Shown in pieces: positions 8,549-18,277 of a stretch of DNA of 64,000 nt. This DNA comes from Arenibacter certesii DSM 19833. GTDB lineage: Bacteria; Bacteroidota; Bacteroidia; Flavobacteriales; Flavobacteriaceae. Both the position numbers and the translations under genes were made by a program. The notes below the pieces were generated by a model that searched no databases, was not told where the DNA came from, and saw only the letters and a list, made by a program, of their open reading frames with translations. The stretch lies in assembly GCF_000429545.1 (NCBI RefSeq), contig NZ_AUCB01000033.1, forward strand, positions 1 through 64,000, written 5' to 3'. The number at the start of each line of letters is the position of its first letter. The stretch's first letter is position 1.

Positions 8549-9256
8549 TTATATTTCCCTTCTCTTAATTAGTTCTTCATATTGATAAACCAAGTGATAC
8601 AAGTAGGTTATAAACGCATCAAAAAAGTCAATAGCTTCTTTCGCATCTTGTTGATTGACAATTTGGTCATGTGAATGTGCTCCGTTGTTTCCAATTAATC
8701 TCAATTCATTAGCCCAATTATAAAGAGTATTCTCTAAAATTCCTTTAGTGTTTAGATTTTTCAATTTGTTTGCTAGATTACCCTTTATTTCTCCCTTATC
8801 AATACAGATTGCTTCTATACCTTTCCGACACATTATTACGCAAGCGTCATAAGCATGCGCACGATAACATTTTAAGGCTTCTTTATATGGATTATATACA
8901 ATTTCAGGACAACTTTTAATTGCTCTGTTTTCTGTATTTGGAAACAGCTGTAATTCGTTTGTAAGAAAATCATCTCCTTCAACGATTCGGTAATTTTTTT
9001 CTTTTAAGAATGGATTCTGGCATTTTAAGCACTTGCTCAATAAAACTTCCGTAACATATCCAGACAAATCTTCAGTAACAGTTTCGTCGGAAGCATATGA
9101 GTAAACTATTACGGTCTCAACTACTGAGTTACAAGTTGGGCAGAAATTCATTTCCTTAAACTCGTCGACTTTAGTTTCTTCCTTATTCATTTTTGAAATT
9201 GGTGGTAAAGTAAGGACATGAGTATAATTATACATGTCCATCAATTTTATCAACAA
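8549..9256 (-). CDS. DUF4145 domain protein with N-terminal zinc ribbon
   Basis: The protein has 235 residues. CPTC and CLKC pairs in the first third form a zinc ribbon. Residues about 120-225 (YKEALKCYRAHAYDACVIMC ... GNNGAHSH ... AKEAIDFFDAFITYLYHLVY) match DUF4145, a HEPN-like helical domain often found alone or fused to restriction or helicase proteins. The NGAHSH segment is the conserved part. It is the last gene of the island before the tRNA. A role in nucleic-acid-directed defence is plausible from the family but not shown. The start could lie further downstream (MNKEE at 9187). Confidence 0.75.
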   Translation of the reverse strand: MLIKLMDMYNYTHVLTLPPISKMNKEETKVDEFKEMNFCPTCNSVVETVIVYSYASDETVTEDLSGYVTEVLLSKCLKCQNPFLKEKNYRIVEGDDFLTNELQLFPNTENRAIKSCPEIVYNPYKEALKCYRAHAYDACVIMCRKGIEAICIDKGEIKGNLANKLKNLNTKGILENTLYNWANELRLIGNNGAHSHDQIVNQQDAKEAIDFFDAFITYLYHLVYQYEELIKRREI

Positions 9257-9547
9257 CTAATATAAGCCTTTATTTTAATAAAGTGGCTCTCCAATAGTTG
9301 CAAAACCCACCCAATACCAGAGCTCTGAAATACATTGGATTTAAGAAGAACCTTAATGCCACAACTTTCTGACTTGATCCTTGATCCACCACTTCTAAGA
9401 AAAAAATTTATCCCAAATCGAATTCACTGGCCCTATTTGTACTAAAAACAGCTTAATTGACAGAATAAATTGTTAAAACTCAAAAACTATGCACAAACTA
9501 TGCACAATTTGGAAGTTTTGCTTTTTTACGGAAAGTCCTAAAATGAC
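9257..9547. other. Island end region between DUF4145 gene and tRNA
   Basis: No reading frame is convincing. The part next to the tRNA contains a tandem 11-bp repeat and then the tRNA terminator. There is no integrase gene here, although this is where one is usually found in a tRNA-targeting element. Confidence 0.5.
9485..9506. repeat. Two tandem 11-bp repeats near the tRNA end (possible integrase arm sites)
   Basis: AACTATGCACA is repeated head to tail at 9485-9495 and 9496-9506, a period of about one helical turn. The repeats lie about 75 bases from the 3' end of tRNA-Arg, inside the island. Paired direct repeats at this distance suit arm-type binding sites of a tyrosine recombinase. That role is inferred from position. 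Confidence 0.6.
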
Positions 9548-9574
9548 GAAAACCCCAGTGTTTACTGAGGGTTT
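9546..9574 (-). terminator. Terminator hairpin of tRNA-Arg
   Basis: Read on the minus strand, AAACCCTCAGT and ACTGGGGTTT pair around a 4-base loop with one bulged base, followed by TTTTCGTCATTTT. It begins eight bases after the tRNA discriminator. The form is common after flavobacterial tRNA genes. Confidence 0.75.
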
Positions 9575-9581
9575 CCGGTGG

Positions 9582-9655
<74 letters not shown>

Positions 9656-9690
9656 ATTCGCTATGGATAAATAGTCATCTTTAGCGGCTG

Positions 9691-9723
9691 CAAATATACA
9701 ATTAACATTAGTTATTGCGCAAA
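9691..9723 (-). promoter_or_regulatory. Bacteroidota-type promoter of tRNA-Arg
   Basis: On the minus strand TATATTTG (9698-9691) matches the -7 consensus TAnnTTTG exactly, and TTTG (9723-9720) lies 21 bases upstream as the -33 element. The tRNA 5' end is 36 bases downstream. The match follows the known consensus of the primary sigma factor in this phylum. Confidence 0.7.
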
Positions 9724-10010
9724 TTTATTTGCGAAAAAAATACCAAGCCATTTAATGTTAATTTTAATTGACCATTAAACCCTTATCCGTTATAAGGAAA
9801 TAGGCATTATTTCATCAAACAAATACAATTCAAATCCTTTGTGACTCAATAATTTACAACAACCCCTTTCACCACCATTATTTTTCTACCATAGTAATTT
9901 ACCCAATAACATTTTTTACTTCGACATATAGATTTATATGACTTTTTCTTCATAAATTAATATCTTCTATGCTGCAGGACATTCAAATTCGTAAATAAAG
10001 AAGTCATCAG

Positions 10011-13000
10011 ATGATTACAAATCACCTCAAAGTTTTTGCAAACTACCTACTTCTTTTTTGTTGCCTATCAGCCCATTCCCAAAAACAAGTTTCATTCCGT
10101 CAATTATCTGTTAAGGATGGATTATCCCAAAACTCTGCCATTTCTATTACTCAAGATCAAGCAGGGTTCTTATGGATTGCTACCCAAGATGGATTGAATA
10201 AATATGATGGAAGAAGCTTTACAAAATACAACCTCTACTTTAAGGATATTACCAATACTACCTATAGTAAATTAGGAAAGGTGTTTGTAGATAGTCAGGA
10301 GGAGTTGTGGACTATCCCCATATCGCAAATCCCGCATAAATTAAACAAATCCAATAACAAATTTGAACCGATTATAGGGATAGTAGATGCCAGTACCATT
10401 TTTGAAGACCAGCAAAAAAATCTTTGGTTCGGGAGCTATACTACTGGCCTCTATAGACGCTCCTTCATCACCAAAAAGATGGAACAAATACTAACTCCTG
10501 ATCTGGTTAGTGCTATTAACGCCATAACCCAGGACAAAGTAGGCAATCTATGGCTTAGCTGTGAGAAGTATATTTTAAAATTAGACCCTTCACAACCAGA
10601 AAAGTTACACTACTATTACCCTGATGGGCAAAATAATTCTAAGACCAATTATAGCTTTATTCTTTTTGATCATGAAAACAATCAGTGGATTGGGACCTTT
10701 GGGGGTGGAATTTGGTATAAGGAGCCGGAAGAAACCCAATTTAAAAGACCTGATATCTTTATTGATGATGTTAACAACAGCCTCAATTCTATATATGTGA
10801 TAACCATGCTACTGGATTCTAACGACCAATTATGGATAGGCACCTATGGGGATGGGCTTTTTAAAATTGACATTGCACAGAGTCAATTAAATCAATACCT
10901 ACCCGAAAAACATAATCCAAAAGCCATTCAGTATAAAGATATATTAAGTATATATGAAGACTATACCGGAACACTATGGTTTGGAACAGACGGTGCAGGG
11001 ATAAACTATTACGACGCCCAATTGGAAAAATTCAACTCCGTAATCAATTTTCAAACTCCAGAGAATATAAATATAGATGTCGTAAGATCTATAGCCCTAG
11101 ATGCCCAAAATAATGTCTGGATTGGAACAAGCGGAAAAGGACTATCTAGGTATTCACCAAAAAAAAATAAATGGACAACCTATCAGACAGATAATAAACA
11201 AGGACTTAGATCCAATAGAATAATGAGCCTGCTCAGTGATAATGACGGGGAACTTTGGATTGGAACGCAGGAGGGCGGACTACATATCATGGATGTAAAT
11301 GAGCAGATTATTAATTATCCAACCCTAAAAAGTCTAGAAGATATTACCGTTTGGTGCATACTTAATGATACTTATATAGATAAATGGATAGGGACACGAG
11401 AGGCCGGACTCTTTAAAGTCAATAAAAAGCAAGGGGTTATAAAAAGATTTGAAAAAAGTAACTCTAATAATGGACTTCCTTCCAACAATATTAGGGCAAT
11501 TGTAAAGGAAGCTGGTCAATTTCTATGGGTAGGCACACAAGACAACGGAATTTGTAGAATAGACTTAAAAACCAACACTACAACAACCTACACTCATGAT
11601 GCTAATAACAAATACTCTCTCGCCAGCAATCAGATAAAATCTTTGTATTATAACGATAAGGGTATCTTATGGATTGGCACTAACGGTAGTGGGCTAAGTG
11701 CCTTTGATATTGTTAACAACAAATTTTATAATTATACCACTAATGAAGGACTGGCCAATGATGTGATCTATGCCATATTGCCCGATGAACAAAATAATCT
11801 ATGGTTAAGCTCCAATAGAGGTATCACCCAGTTTTATGTGCCCGACAATCTGGAAACGAAACCTAAAATTGTCAATTATACCAATTACGACGGACTTGCC
11901 ACGGAATTTAATACCGGAGCCTATTTTAAGGCAAGTAATGGTAACCTATATTTTGGCGGATTGGAAGGCTATTATTGGTTTAATCCATCGGACATAGAAA
12001 TTAGTGAAGTACTTCCGAGAACAGTAATTACGAAATTTGAAGTTTATAACAACTCTAAACCCCTTATCCCCAATTTAAAACTTAACTATAAACAAAATAC
12101 AGTTTCGTTTTCATTTGCAAGTTTACAATTCTCTTTGCCTGTTAAAAATCAATATCAATTTCAACTCGTTGGTCATGATGAAGATTGGATCCAATCCGGT
12201 AATGAGAATAGTGCAAGATATACCAACCTACCTCCAGGGGATTATACTTTTAGGGTTAAATCTAGTAATTATGACGGTATTTGGAACAAAAAGGAGGCTT
12301 CCTATAACTTTACTATCAATGATCCTTGGTACCTTACTAATATCGCAATTGGTATATACATTCTATTCATATGCATTACTATTTACTTGATATATAGATA
12401 TTTTAAGTGGAGGTGGAATATGAAAATGCAACTGAAATTTGAAAGACAGGAAACGGAAAGGCTCAAGGAGCTCAATGATTTTAAAGCCACGTTATATTCC
12501 AATATATCCCATGAATTTAGAACTCCCTTAACCCTCATAACGGGACCAATTAAAAAACAACTGGAAAATAATCCAACCCCCAGTCTAAAAAAGGACCTCA
12601 ACTTGGTGGATAAAAACACCAAAAGGCTATTAGATCTTGTCAACCAAATGCTGGAATTGAATAAGTTGGATACAGGTTCTTTAAAATTAAATCCAGAAAA
12701 AATCCAATTGAGTGGTTTCATCCAATCACAACTCGAACCCTATGAATACCTAGCCAAAAATCGTAAGCTAGTATTTTCACACTCCTTGGGACCTATGCCT
12801 TTAGTATTAATAGACACAGATATTTTAGAAAAGATTATTGGCAATCTACTAAGCAATGCCATAAAATACACTTCATCCAATGGACATATAATCTTTACCG
12901 CAGCGGTTTCAGAAACCAATAACTTAGTAATAATCGTAACCAACGATATAGACAAGGTATTGGAAGAAGATACCAATAAACTTTTTGAAAGATTTTTTCA

Positions 13001-13961
13001 GGCTAATCATACGAATGAAGGAACAGGAATTGGGCTTTCTTTGGTTAAAGAATTGGTAGAACATCTACAAGGATCTGCCACTGCCTTCTACGCTAATGAC
13101 CGTAAAAAAATAACCTTTAAAATAGAAGTCCCGATTCATATTATTAATGAAGATGAAATTAGCGAAGGAGCTGTTTCACCGATCAAGGAGATTGTACCCA
13201 TTAACACAGATTCACAAAAAAACCAGCCGTTAATTTTATTAGTAGAAGACAATGCCGATCTCCTAAATTTTATGGTATCCCTTTTAGAGGGTAAGTATAA
13301 GATACTCACATCAAAAGATGGCGAGACTGGTATTAATATGGCACTTAAAAAGATTCCGGACCTTATTATTACAGATCTTATGATGCCTAAAAAAAATGGG
13401 ATAGCACTATGCAATCACTTAAAGAGTGATGAAAAAACCTCTCATATCCCAATAATAATGCTAACGGGAAAAACAGGTCCAGAAAATGAAATAGCTAGTT
13501 TGCAAAGTGGTGCCGAAGAATTCATAACAAAACCATTTAACCCAAAAACTTTTCTAGTAAGAATAGATAATATTATAAACACTAGAAAAAAACTTAGAGC
13601 ACACTACAATAAGAAGAATGTTTTTACACCAAAAGATATTGCCTTTACCACTACCGATGAAAAATTCTTATTAAAGGTTGAAACCATTCTGAATACCCAT
13701 TTACAGGATTCAAATTTTACAGCAGAAAAATTTAGCCAACTAGTGGAAATGAGCAGAATGCAGTTACATAGAAAACTTATTGCCTTAACAGGATATAGCA
13801 CTACTGCATTTATACGGTTAGAACGATTAAAACAAGCACAAAATCTTTTAAAAAAGCCTGGGATAACCGTCGCAGAAATTGCCTATACTACCGGGTTTAA
13901 TTCGCCCTCCTATTTTATTAAATGTTATAAAAAAACCTTTGGAAAAACTCCTATGTCCTAA
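10011..13961 (+). CDS. Hybrid two-component system sensor/regulator (SusR-like, AraC output)
   Basis: The protein has 1316 residues. In order they are: signal peptide (1-23); two-propeller periplasmic sensor with many LWIGT-type units (about 30-660); Y_Y_Y domain (about 690-755); transmembrane helix (about 770-792); HisKA with the phosphorylatable H834 (SHEFRTPLTL); HATPase (N box NLLSNAIKYT, G2 GTGIGLSL); receiver with D1122 (ITDLMMP); and an AraC DNA-binding domain up to the C-terminus (AEIAYTTGFNSPSYFIKCYKKTFG). The usual HATPase G1 box DxGxG is replaced by NDIDKVLEED. Such proteins usually sense oligosaccharides and control a neighbouring uptake locus. Here the downstream genes encode OmpA, CHAT and secreted proteins instead. 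Confidence 0.95.
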   Translation: MITNHLKVFANYLLLFCCLSAHSQKQVSFRQLSVKDGLSQNSAISITQDQAGFLWIATQDGLNKYDGRSFTKYNLYFKDITNTTYSKLGKVFVDSQEELWTIPISQIPHKLNKSNNKFEPIIGIVDASTIFEDQQKNLWFGSYTTGLYRRSFITKKMEQILTPDLVSAINAITQDKVGNLWLSCEKYILKLDPSQPEKLHYYYPDGQNNSKTNYSFILFDHENNQWIGTFGGGIWYKEPEETQFKRPDIFIDDVNNSLNSIYVITMLLDSNDQLWIGTYGDGLFKIDIAQSQLNQYLPEKHNPKAIQYKDILSIYEDYTGTLWFGTDGAGINYYDAQLEKFNSVINFQTPENINIDVVRSIALDAQNNVWIGTSGKGLSRYSPKKNKWTTYQTDNKQGLRSNRIMSLLSDNDGELWIGTQEGGLHIMDVNEQIINYPTLKSLEDITVWCILNDTYIDKWIGTREAGLFKVNKKQGVIKRFEKSNSNNGLPSNNIRAIVKEAGQFLWVGTQDNGICRIDLKTNTTTTYTHDANNKYSLASNQIKSLYYNDKGILWIGTNGSGLSAFDIVNNKFYNYTTNEGLANDVIYAILPDEQNNLWLSSNRGITQFYVPDNLETKPKIVNYTNYDGLATEFNTGAYFKASNGNLYFGGLEGYYWFNPSDIEISEVLPRTVITKFEVYNNSKPLIPNLKLNYKQNTVSFSFASLQFSLPVKNQYQFQLVGHDEDWIQSGNENSARYTNLPPGDYTFRVKSSNYDGIWNKKEASYNFTINDPWYLTNIAIGIYILFICITIYLIYRYFKWRWNMKMQLKFERQETERLKELNDFKATLYSNISHEFRTPLTLITGPIKKQLENNPTPSLKKDLNLVDKNTKRLLDLVNQMLELNKLDTGSLKLNPEKIQLSGFIQSQLEPYEYLAKNRKLVFSHSLGPMPLVLIDTDILEKIIGNLLSNAIKYTSSNGHIIFTAAVSETNNLVIIVTNDIDKVLEEDTNKLFERFFQANHTNEGTGIGLSLVKELVEHLQGSATAFYANDRKKITFKIEVPIHIINEDEISEGAVSPIKEIVPINTDSQKNQPLILLVEDNADLLNFMVSLLEGKYKILTSKDGETGINMALKKIPDLIITDLMMPKKNGIALCNHLKSDEKTSHIPIIMLTGKTGPENEIASLQSGAEEFITKPFNPKTFLVRIDNIINTRKKLRAHYNKKNVFTPKDIAFTTTDEKFLLKVETILNTHLQDSNFTAEKFSQLVEMSRMQLHRKLIALTGYSTTAFIRLERLKQAQNLLKKPGITVAEIAYTTGFNSPSYFIKCYKKTFGKTPMS

Positions 13962-14099
13962 GATTATAACGATCCCAGACTAAAAGCGTTACATCAGTAC
14001 TATCTTCTGTTACATACAACCTACTTTTCTTCAAGCATATACTAGATCTTAGATTCAGCAAATACAGATCAATTTTTGATCTCCTAAAATTAGTATGAA

Positions 14100-15419
14100 A
14101 TGAAAGCAATTAAATTAGGTTTAAGAATATCTATTTTTCTACTCATCTTTTCCCTTAGTAACAGTTTATGCCACGCACAAATTCTTAAAAGATTAGGGAA
14201 ACGTGTTGAAAGAGCAGCGGAAGAAGCGGTAATAAGAAAGTCAGAACAAAAGGTCTACCGTGAAACAGGAAAAGTAATGGATACCATTCTAGATGGTAAA
14301 AAGGGGAATAAGAAAAAAAACAAAGGAAATAATTCTACCAAACAAGAAGAGAATGAAGTTAATGAACCCCAAAATACTTCAGGGAAACCTACCGAACGAA
14401 ATGGTTTTGGGGTGTATAGCGATTTCACCTTTGTACCAGGAAATAAGCTATTATTTTACGACGATTTTGCAGTTGATGCACTTGGCGACTTCCCAGCTTT
14501 GTGGGAAACCAACGGTTCTGGGGAGGTTGTAAACATAAGTAACTCAGATGTAAAGTGGCTTTCCCTTGTGAGACGTTCAGGATATACGCCTACCATGGAG
14601 AACACATTGCCTGAAAATTATACCATAGAATTTGATTTGACCAATAACGGCTATGGTGCAGGAAAACCTGGCAGTAAAATATATTTTGCATTCTTAACAA
14701 AGAAATCCTATTCCATGGGTAGCGCGGGAACAATTGCCGATTTAGAAATCTTACTTTCTCATAACGGTTTTAGTGTACGAAATATTGAAAATTTTGGAGG
14801 CGAAGTAGAAGTCAAAATTGGCAATCGTATTGACCGAGAAATTAAGGAATACTTAAATGAAACAGTACATGTTTCCATTGCAATAAATAAAAAACGATTG
14901 CGTATCTGGATCAATGAAGAGAAAATGGTGGATTCTCCTAATATTATACAGGCAAACATTGGGAGGTATTTTTTAATTCAGGTAATGGATGTGTTACCAG
15001 AAGAAGGTCATTTCGTAGGCGTCTCCAACTTTAAAATTGCGGAGTCTACAGAGGATCTACGTTCATTATTCCTGAAGGATGGTAAATTTAGTACTACAGG
15101 AATATACTTTGATACCGCCAAATCTACCGTAAAAAAAGAATCCTACGGAATACTATTGGACATCGCTAAATTGCTACGCGATGATGATTCCATTAGTCTG
15201 CAAATTATTGGACATACCGACAATAAAGGGGAAGAAAGTTATAACCAAACTTTATCAGAAAATAGGGCAGCAACGGTAAAGCAACTTCTTATTCAAGAGT
15301 TTGGAATACGTGAAGATCGTCTGCAATCTATGGGAAAAGGTGAATCAGAAGCCGTAGATGATAATTCCACTGAAAAAGGTAGAGCTAATAATAGAAGATC
15401 AGAATTCATTAAGCTGTAA
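14100..15419 (+). CDS. Secreted OmpA-family protein with lectin-like middle domain
   Basis: The protein has 439 residues: a signal peptide (1-26, ending near CHAQ), a lysine-rich low-complexity linker (about 65-100), a middle beta-sandwich-like segment (about 115-320; FYDDFAVDALGDFPALWETN, YTIEFDL, LRIWINEEKMV) resembling a concanavalin-type fold, and a C-terminal OmpA domain (about 335-439). The OmpA part has the peptidoglycan-binding hallmarks GHTDNKGEESYNQTLSENRA and NNRRSEF. It should tether to peptidoglycan and display the middle domain in the periplasm or at the outer membrane. It lies 138 bases after the hybrid regulator and 76 bases before the CHAT-like gene, so co-regulation is likely. 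Confidence 0.9.
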   Translation: MKAIKLGLRISIFLLIFSLSNSLCHAQILKRLGKRVERAAEEAVIRKSEQKVYRETGKVMDTILDGKKGNKKKNKGNNSTKQEENEVNEPQNTSGKPTERNGFGVYSDFTFVPGNKLLFYDDFAVDALGDFPALWETNGSGEVVNISNSDVKWLSLVRRSGYTPTMENTLPENYTIEFDLTNNGYGAGKPGSKIYFAFLTKKSYSMGSAGTIADLEILLSHNGFSVRNIENFGGEVEVKIGNRIDREIKEYLNETVHVSIAINKKRLRIWINEEKMVDSPNIIQANIGRYFLIQVMDVLPEEGHFVGVSNFKIAESTEDLRSLFLKDGKFSTTGIYFDTAKSTVKKESYGILLDIAKLLRDDDSISLQIIGHTDNKGEESYNQTLSENRAATVKQLLIQEFGIREDRLQSMGKGESEAVDDNSTEKGRANNRRSEFIKL

Positions 15420-15495
15420 TTCTAATATAGAAGCAATAAAAACCAAATACATCGTCCGAAATACAAAATAGGACTTCATACTAAGCGATAAAACT

Positions 15496-17355
15496 ATGCG
15501 ACACGTATTTCTATTCGTCCTATTGTTGATTTTGTTTTCGAGTAACCAAAGCAAAAAAGAAAAATCAATCGCCGTCAATCAGATCTTGGAGGATTTCTCC
15601 AAAATGCCCGATTCCGTCATCCTAAAAGGGTTTGCCATCTTAGATACCATTCAACTAAAATCAGTGGATGAATTGGTTAAAGAGCTTCAGCAAATTCCGG
15701 GACTTAAAGAAATAGGCGTTGGAAACGAATTATTGAGTTTCAGGCTTAAAGGCGGCCCCACTATGTTAATTAAACTCAAGGAATTTTCCTCCTTAACTAA
15801 AGGTGGTACAGCTAGTACTGCTTTCCCACCGCTTATGATTCTTAATACTATCAAAGAAGATAGTAAGGCCAATGTGGTGGGTGCAGATAGAGGCGAAAAC
15901 AGACAAAATAAAAAAGCATTGGTACTTGCCCCATATGCTTGGGAGTTTGGGCAGACCGATGACCCTTTAATACCATTAAAGAAGTTGCCCAAAAATAGAA
16001 ATTATAAAGGGGGAGTCAACTACAAGGCTAATAAAACTAAGACACAACAAAATATAACACTGGAAGATTATTTATCATTTAATGACTATGATGTGGTGCA
16101 CTTAGGAACACATAGAGCAGAGATTTGTAACCTTATGGGATACGAGGTTGAAACCACTAGTAATTGCCATTCTTATATATCCTCAGGAATAACCTATAAA
16201 AAAGAAGATCGGCAGGAGTTAATCGATTATATTAAAAATAAAAACATTAGAGGCATTTCGTTTTCACCTGGCGAACTCTTTTTTATACCTGAGTTTTTTG
16301 CAAGTGCTTATCCAAATGTAAACAATAAGCTTTTTATTCTTAGTGCCTGTCAATTAGGCCAAAGAGGAGATTTAGAGATTACATTTAATCAAATTTTACA
16401 AAATGCCCAGCTTTTTTATTGGCATAATACTGTTTTTGCTGAAGATGCTTTAAAGGCTTTTAGTTTTATGTATGATCGAATGTTAGAATATGGGGAAACT
16501 GCACCCTTAGCTTTTGAAAATACTCCATACCAACTGAAAGAGAATTTACGCACTTATGAAAATGATGAAAAGAGAGGTGATTCTATTGAAGTGAACACCT
16601 ATTTAAAAATGGCTACCAAAGGAAACGCCATGCATATAATAGAACCTGTTAGCTTTTTAGATTCAAAAACAAAGAAAGAATTACAGGAAGGTGTCGTCTA
16701 CCCCTTTGAGGGCATCTTAGAAGACGAAGTGGCAGAAGAGGCTAGTTTTACCATAGAATTTTTGGGGTACACTACACAAGAAATAGAAGCAGAAGGTATG
16801 ACCTTCTCGTTAAATGTAGATGGTAATACGGTTTTAGACCATGTTTCCTTTCTTCCCAATACAGATCCTTACGATAATATAGAAGTAGAATCAGGCAAAA
16901 ACAACAAAACCACTATAGTAACATTTAAGGGGGTGAATTTAAAAAAAGACCTGCAAAAAAACAGTACGGTAAAACTGGAAGCGCTTTTTCACTTAAGTGA
17001 AGAAAACTATGGGGTTCAAATTATCAATGTATCTACAGGAAGTTCAGATATGCGGATTGTTATGAAATCACCGGATGGGACGATAAATATGTTTTTTGAT
17101 GCGGATAACTACGGTCTTAAAATGACCCATCCGGCAGAGAACGCAACACTTTATTCAGACGAGGAAGGCTACATCTATATGAACGCTCCAGGTAAAGGCT
17201 GGATGAAAACAAAACTGACTCAAATGTTCAGTGCCATGGCAAAACACGCACCAATAGATATCGATTTTATGGCCTTGGAGACAAAAAAAGGATCTGTTAT
17301 GCACAAAATTGCTGCCTTCGCCGGAGAGATAACCATATCTAGACTAGAAACCTAG
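15496..17355 (+). CDS. Secreted CHAT-like (caspase-fold) protein
   Basis: The protein has 619 residues. A hydrophobic N-terminus (about 1-18) suggests export. The region 135-340 has the layout of a CHAT/caspase-like domain: a strand VLAPYAWEF, then DYDVVHLGTHR with H202 and H206, and later KLFILSACQLGQ with C285, the expected His/Cys pair. The C-terminal 240 residues look beta-rich (IEFLGYTTQEIEAEGMTFSL and similar). CHAT proteases are usually cytosolic and paired with effectors; an exported one beside an OmpA protein is uncommon. Proteolytic activity is inferred from the His/Cys pair only. A possible frameshifted extension follows the stop. Confidence 0.75.
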   Translation: MRHVFLFVLLLILFSSNQSKKEKSIAVNQILEDFSKMPDSVILKGFAILDTIQLKSVDELVKELQQIPGLKEIGVGNELLSFRLKGGPTMLIKLKEFSSLTKGGTASTAFPPLMILNTIKEDSKANVVGADRGENRQNKKALVLAPYAWEFGQTDDPLIPLKKLPKNRNYKGGVNYKANKTKTQQNITLEDYLSFNDYDVVHLGTHRAEICNLMGYEVETTSNCHSYISSGITYKKEDRQELIDYIKNKNIRGISFSPGELFFIPEFFASAYPNVNNKLFILSACQLGQRGDLEITFNQILQNAQLFYWHNTVFAEDALKAFSFMYDRMLEYGETAPLAFENTPYQLKENLRTYENDEKRGDSIEVNTYLKMATKGNAMHIIEPVSFLDSKTKKELQEGVVYPFEGILEDEVAEEASFTIEFLGYTTQEIEAEGMTFSLNVDGNTVLDHVSFLPNTDPYDNIEVESGKNNKTTIVTFKGVNLKKDLQKNSTVKLEALFHLSEENYGVQIINVSTGSSDMRIVMKSPDGTINMFFDADNYGLKMTHPAENATLYSDEEGYIYMNAPGKGWMKTKLTQMFSAMAKHAPIDIDFMALETKKGSVMHKIAAFAGEITISRLET

Positions 17356-17548
17356 AGCCAAGAAAATTAGTGGCGGTATTGGCACAGAAAAGACAGTTTT
17401 TATTGTAGATGGTAGGCTTACCATGACTTTTGATAATCAAAAAAGATTAGAATCTATAGTAGAGGGGACTACAAGTATTAGGTATTATTATGAAGAACAG
17501 CAGATAGTAATGCCAAATGCACAAATATTTTCAATGCCGTCATTTTAG
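17348..17548 (+). pseudogene. Coding-like fragment after the CHAT-like gene (possible frameshifted tail)
   Basis: A frame open from 17348 to a TAG at 17546-17548 encodes a peptide with coding character (KKISGGIGTEKTVFIVDG, RLTMTFDNQKRLESIVEG), but the only ATG is at 17423. It overlaps the last codons of the CHAT-like gene in another frame. A single indel near 17350 would extend that protein by about 65 residues. It may also be the remains of a separate lost gene. The rest of the gap to 17674 shows nothing. Confidence 0.45.
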
Positions 17549-17674
17549 AAAACCAAAAATGGAATTGAAACAGAAATTTACAACATGATATAATACATAA
17601 TTATTCCAATTATAAAGTGGTTTAAACTAACATGAAAAATCAATTATCGGATTAAGAACCAGAAAATAAAACGT

Positions 17675-18073
17675 ATGAAAAAGCAAATTAGCCTTCTAAT
17701 AGTTCTCCTACTTTTTTCCATGACCATGATAGGCCAAATGCATTTTATAAACAATGACAACCACGGTAGTTTTCCGAAGATTGAGATCAATAATACCTCC
17801 ACTACCCTATTCGCCAAAATCGGAGAAAACACGAAGCCTTGGTTACATTGGAATGAAGTACCTAAAAACATTGAGAGCGGTAAAGGGCATTCTAAATTTA
17901 AAATGATTGTCTACAACAATGATGGTATTGCCAATAGAACCTTTGAAATATCCTATACCATTCATTATGGCCAAGCTAACACTGCTCCTAAGGCATATAT
18001 TAAAGCTAGCTACCTATACCGAGATAAAAGACCCAGTAAAATATTGGAAGAACATTTTACATTAATCCCCTAA
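17675..18073 (+). CDS. Small secreted protein, function unknown
   Basis: The protein has 132 residues, with a clear signal peptide (MKKQISLLIVLLLFSMTMIG, cleavage near residue 21). The mature part is a beta-rich domain (FPKIEINNTSTTLFAKIGEN, FKMIVYNND, FEISYTIHYG). No cysteine or catalytic motif is seen. It follows the CHAT-like gene on the same strand, so it may belong to the same exported set. No family recognised. Confidence 0.65.
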   Translation: MKKQISLLIVLLLFSMTMIGQMHFINNDNHGSFPKIEINNTSTTLFAKIGENTKPWLHWNEVPKNIESGKGHSKFKMIVYNNDGIANRTFEISYTIHYGQANTAPKAYIKASYLYRDKRPSKILEEHFTLIP

Positions 18074-18277
18074 CCAAATAGAAGTATGGAAAATAAATAA
18101 AACATTTTATTATCTGAAACCCCAAATTAGATGCCCCCTAGATCTTAATGTGAAAATCGTTTTATGAGTTTCCAACCTTTAATGGGTGTGCTATATCAAT
18201 TGCAGCTACATTCGTTTATCCCTTACATCACAGTACGACATATAAATTACGCTTTTAACTTATAAACTATACATATC

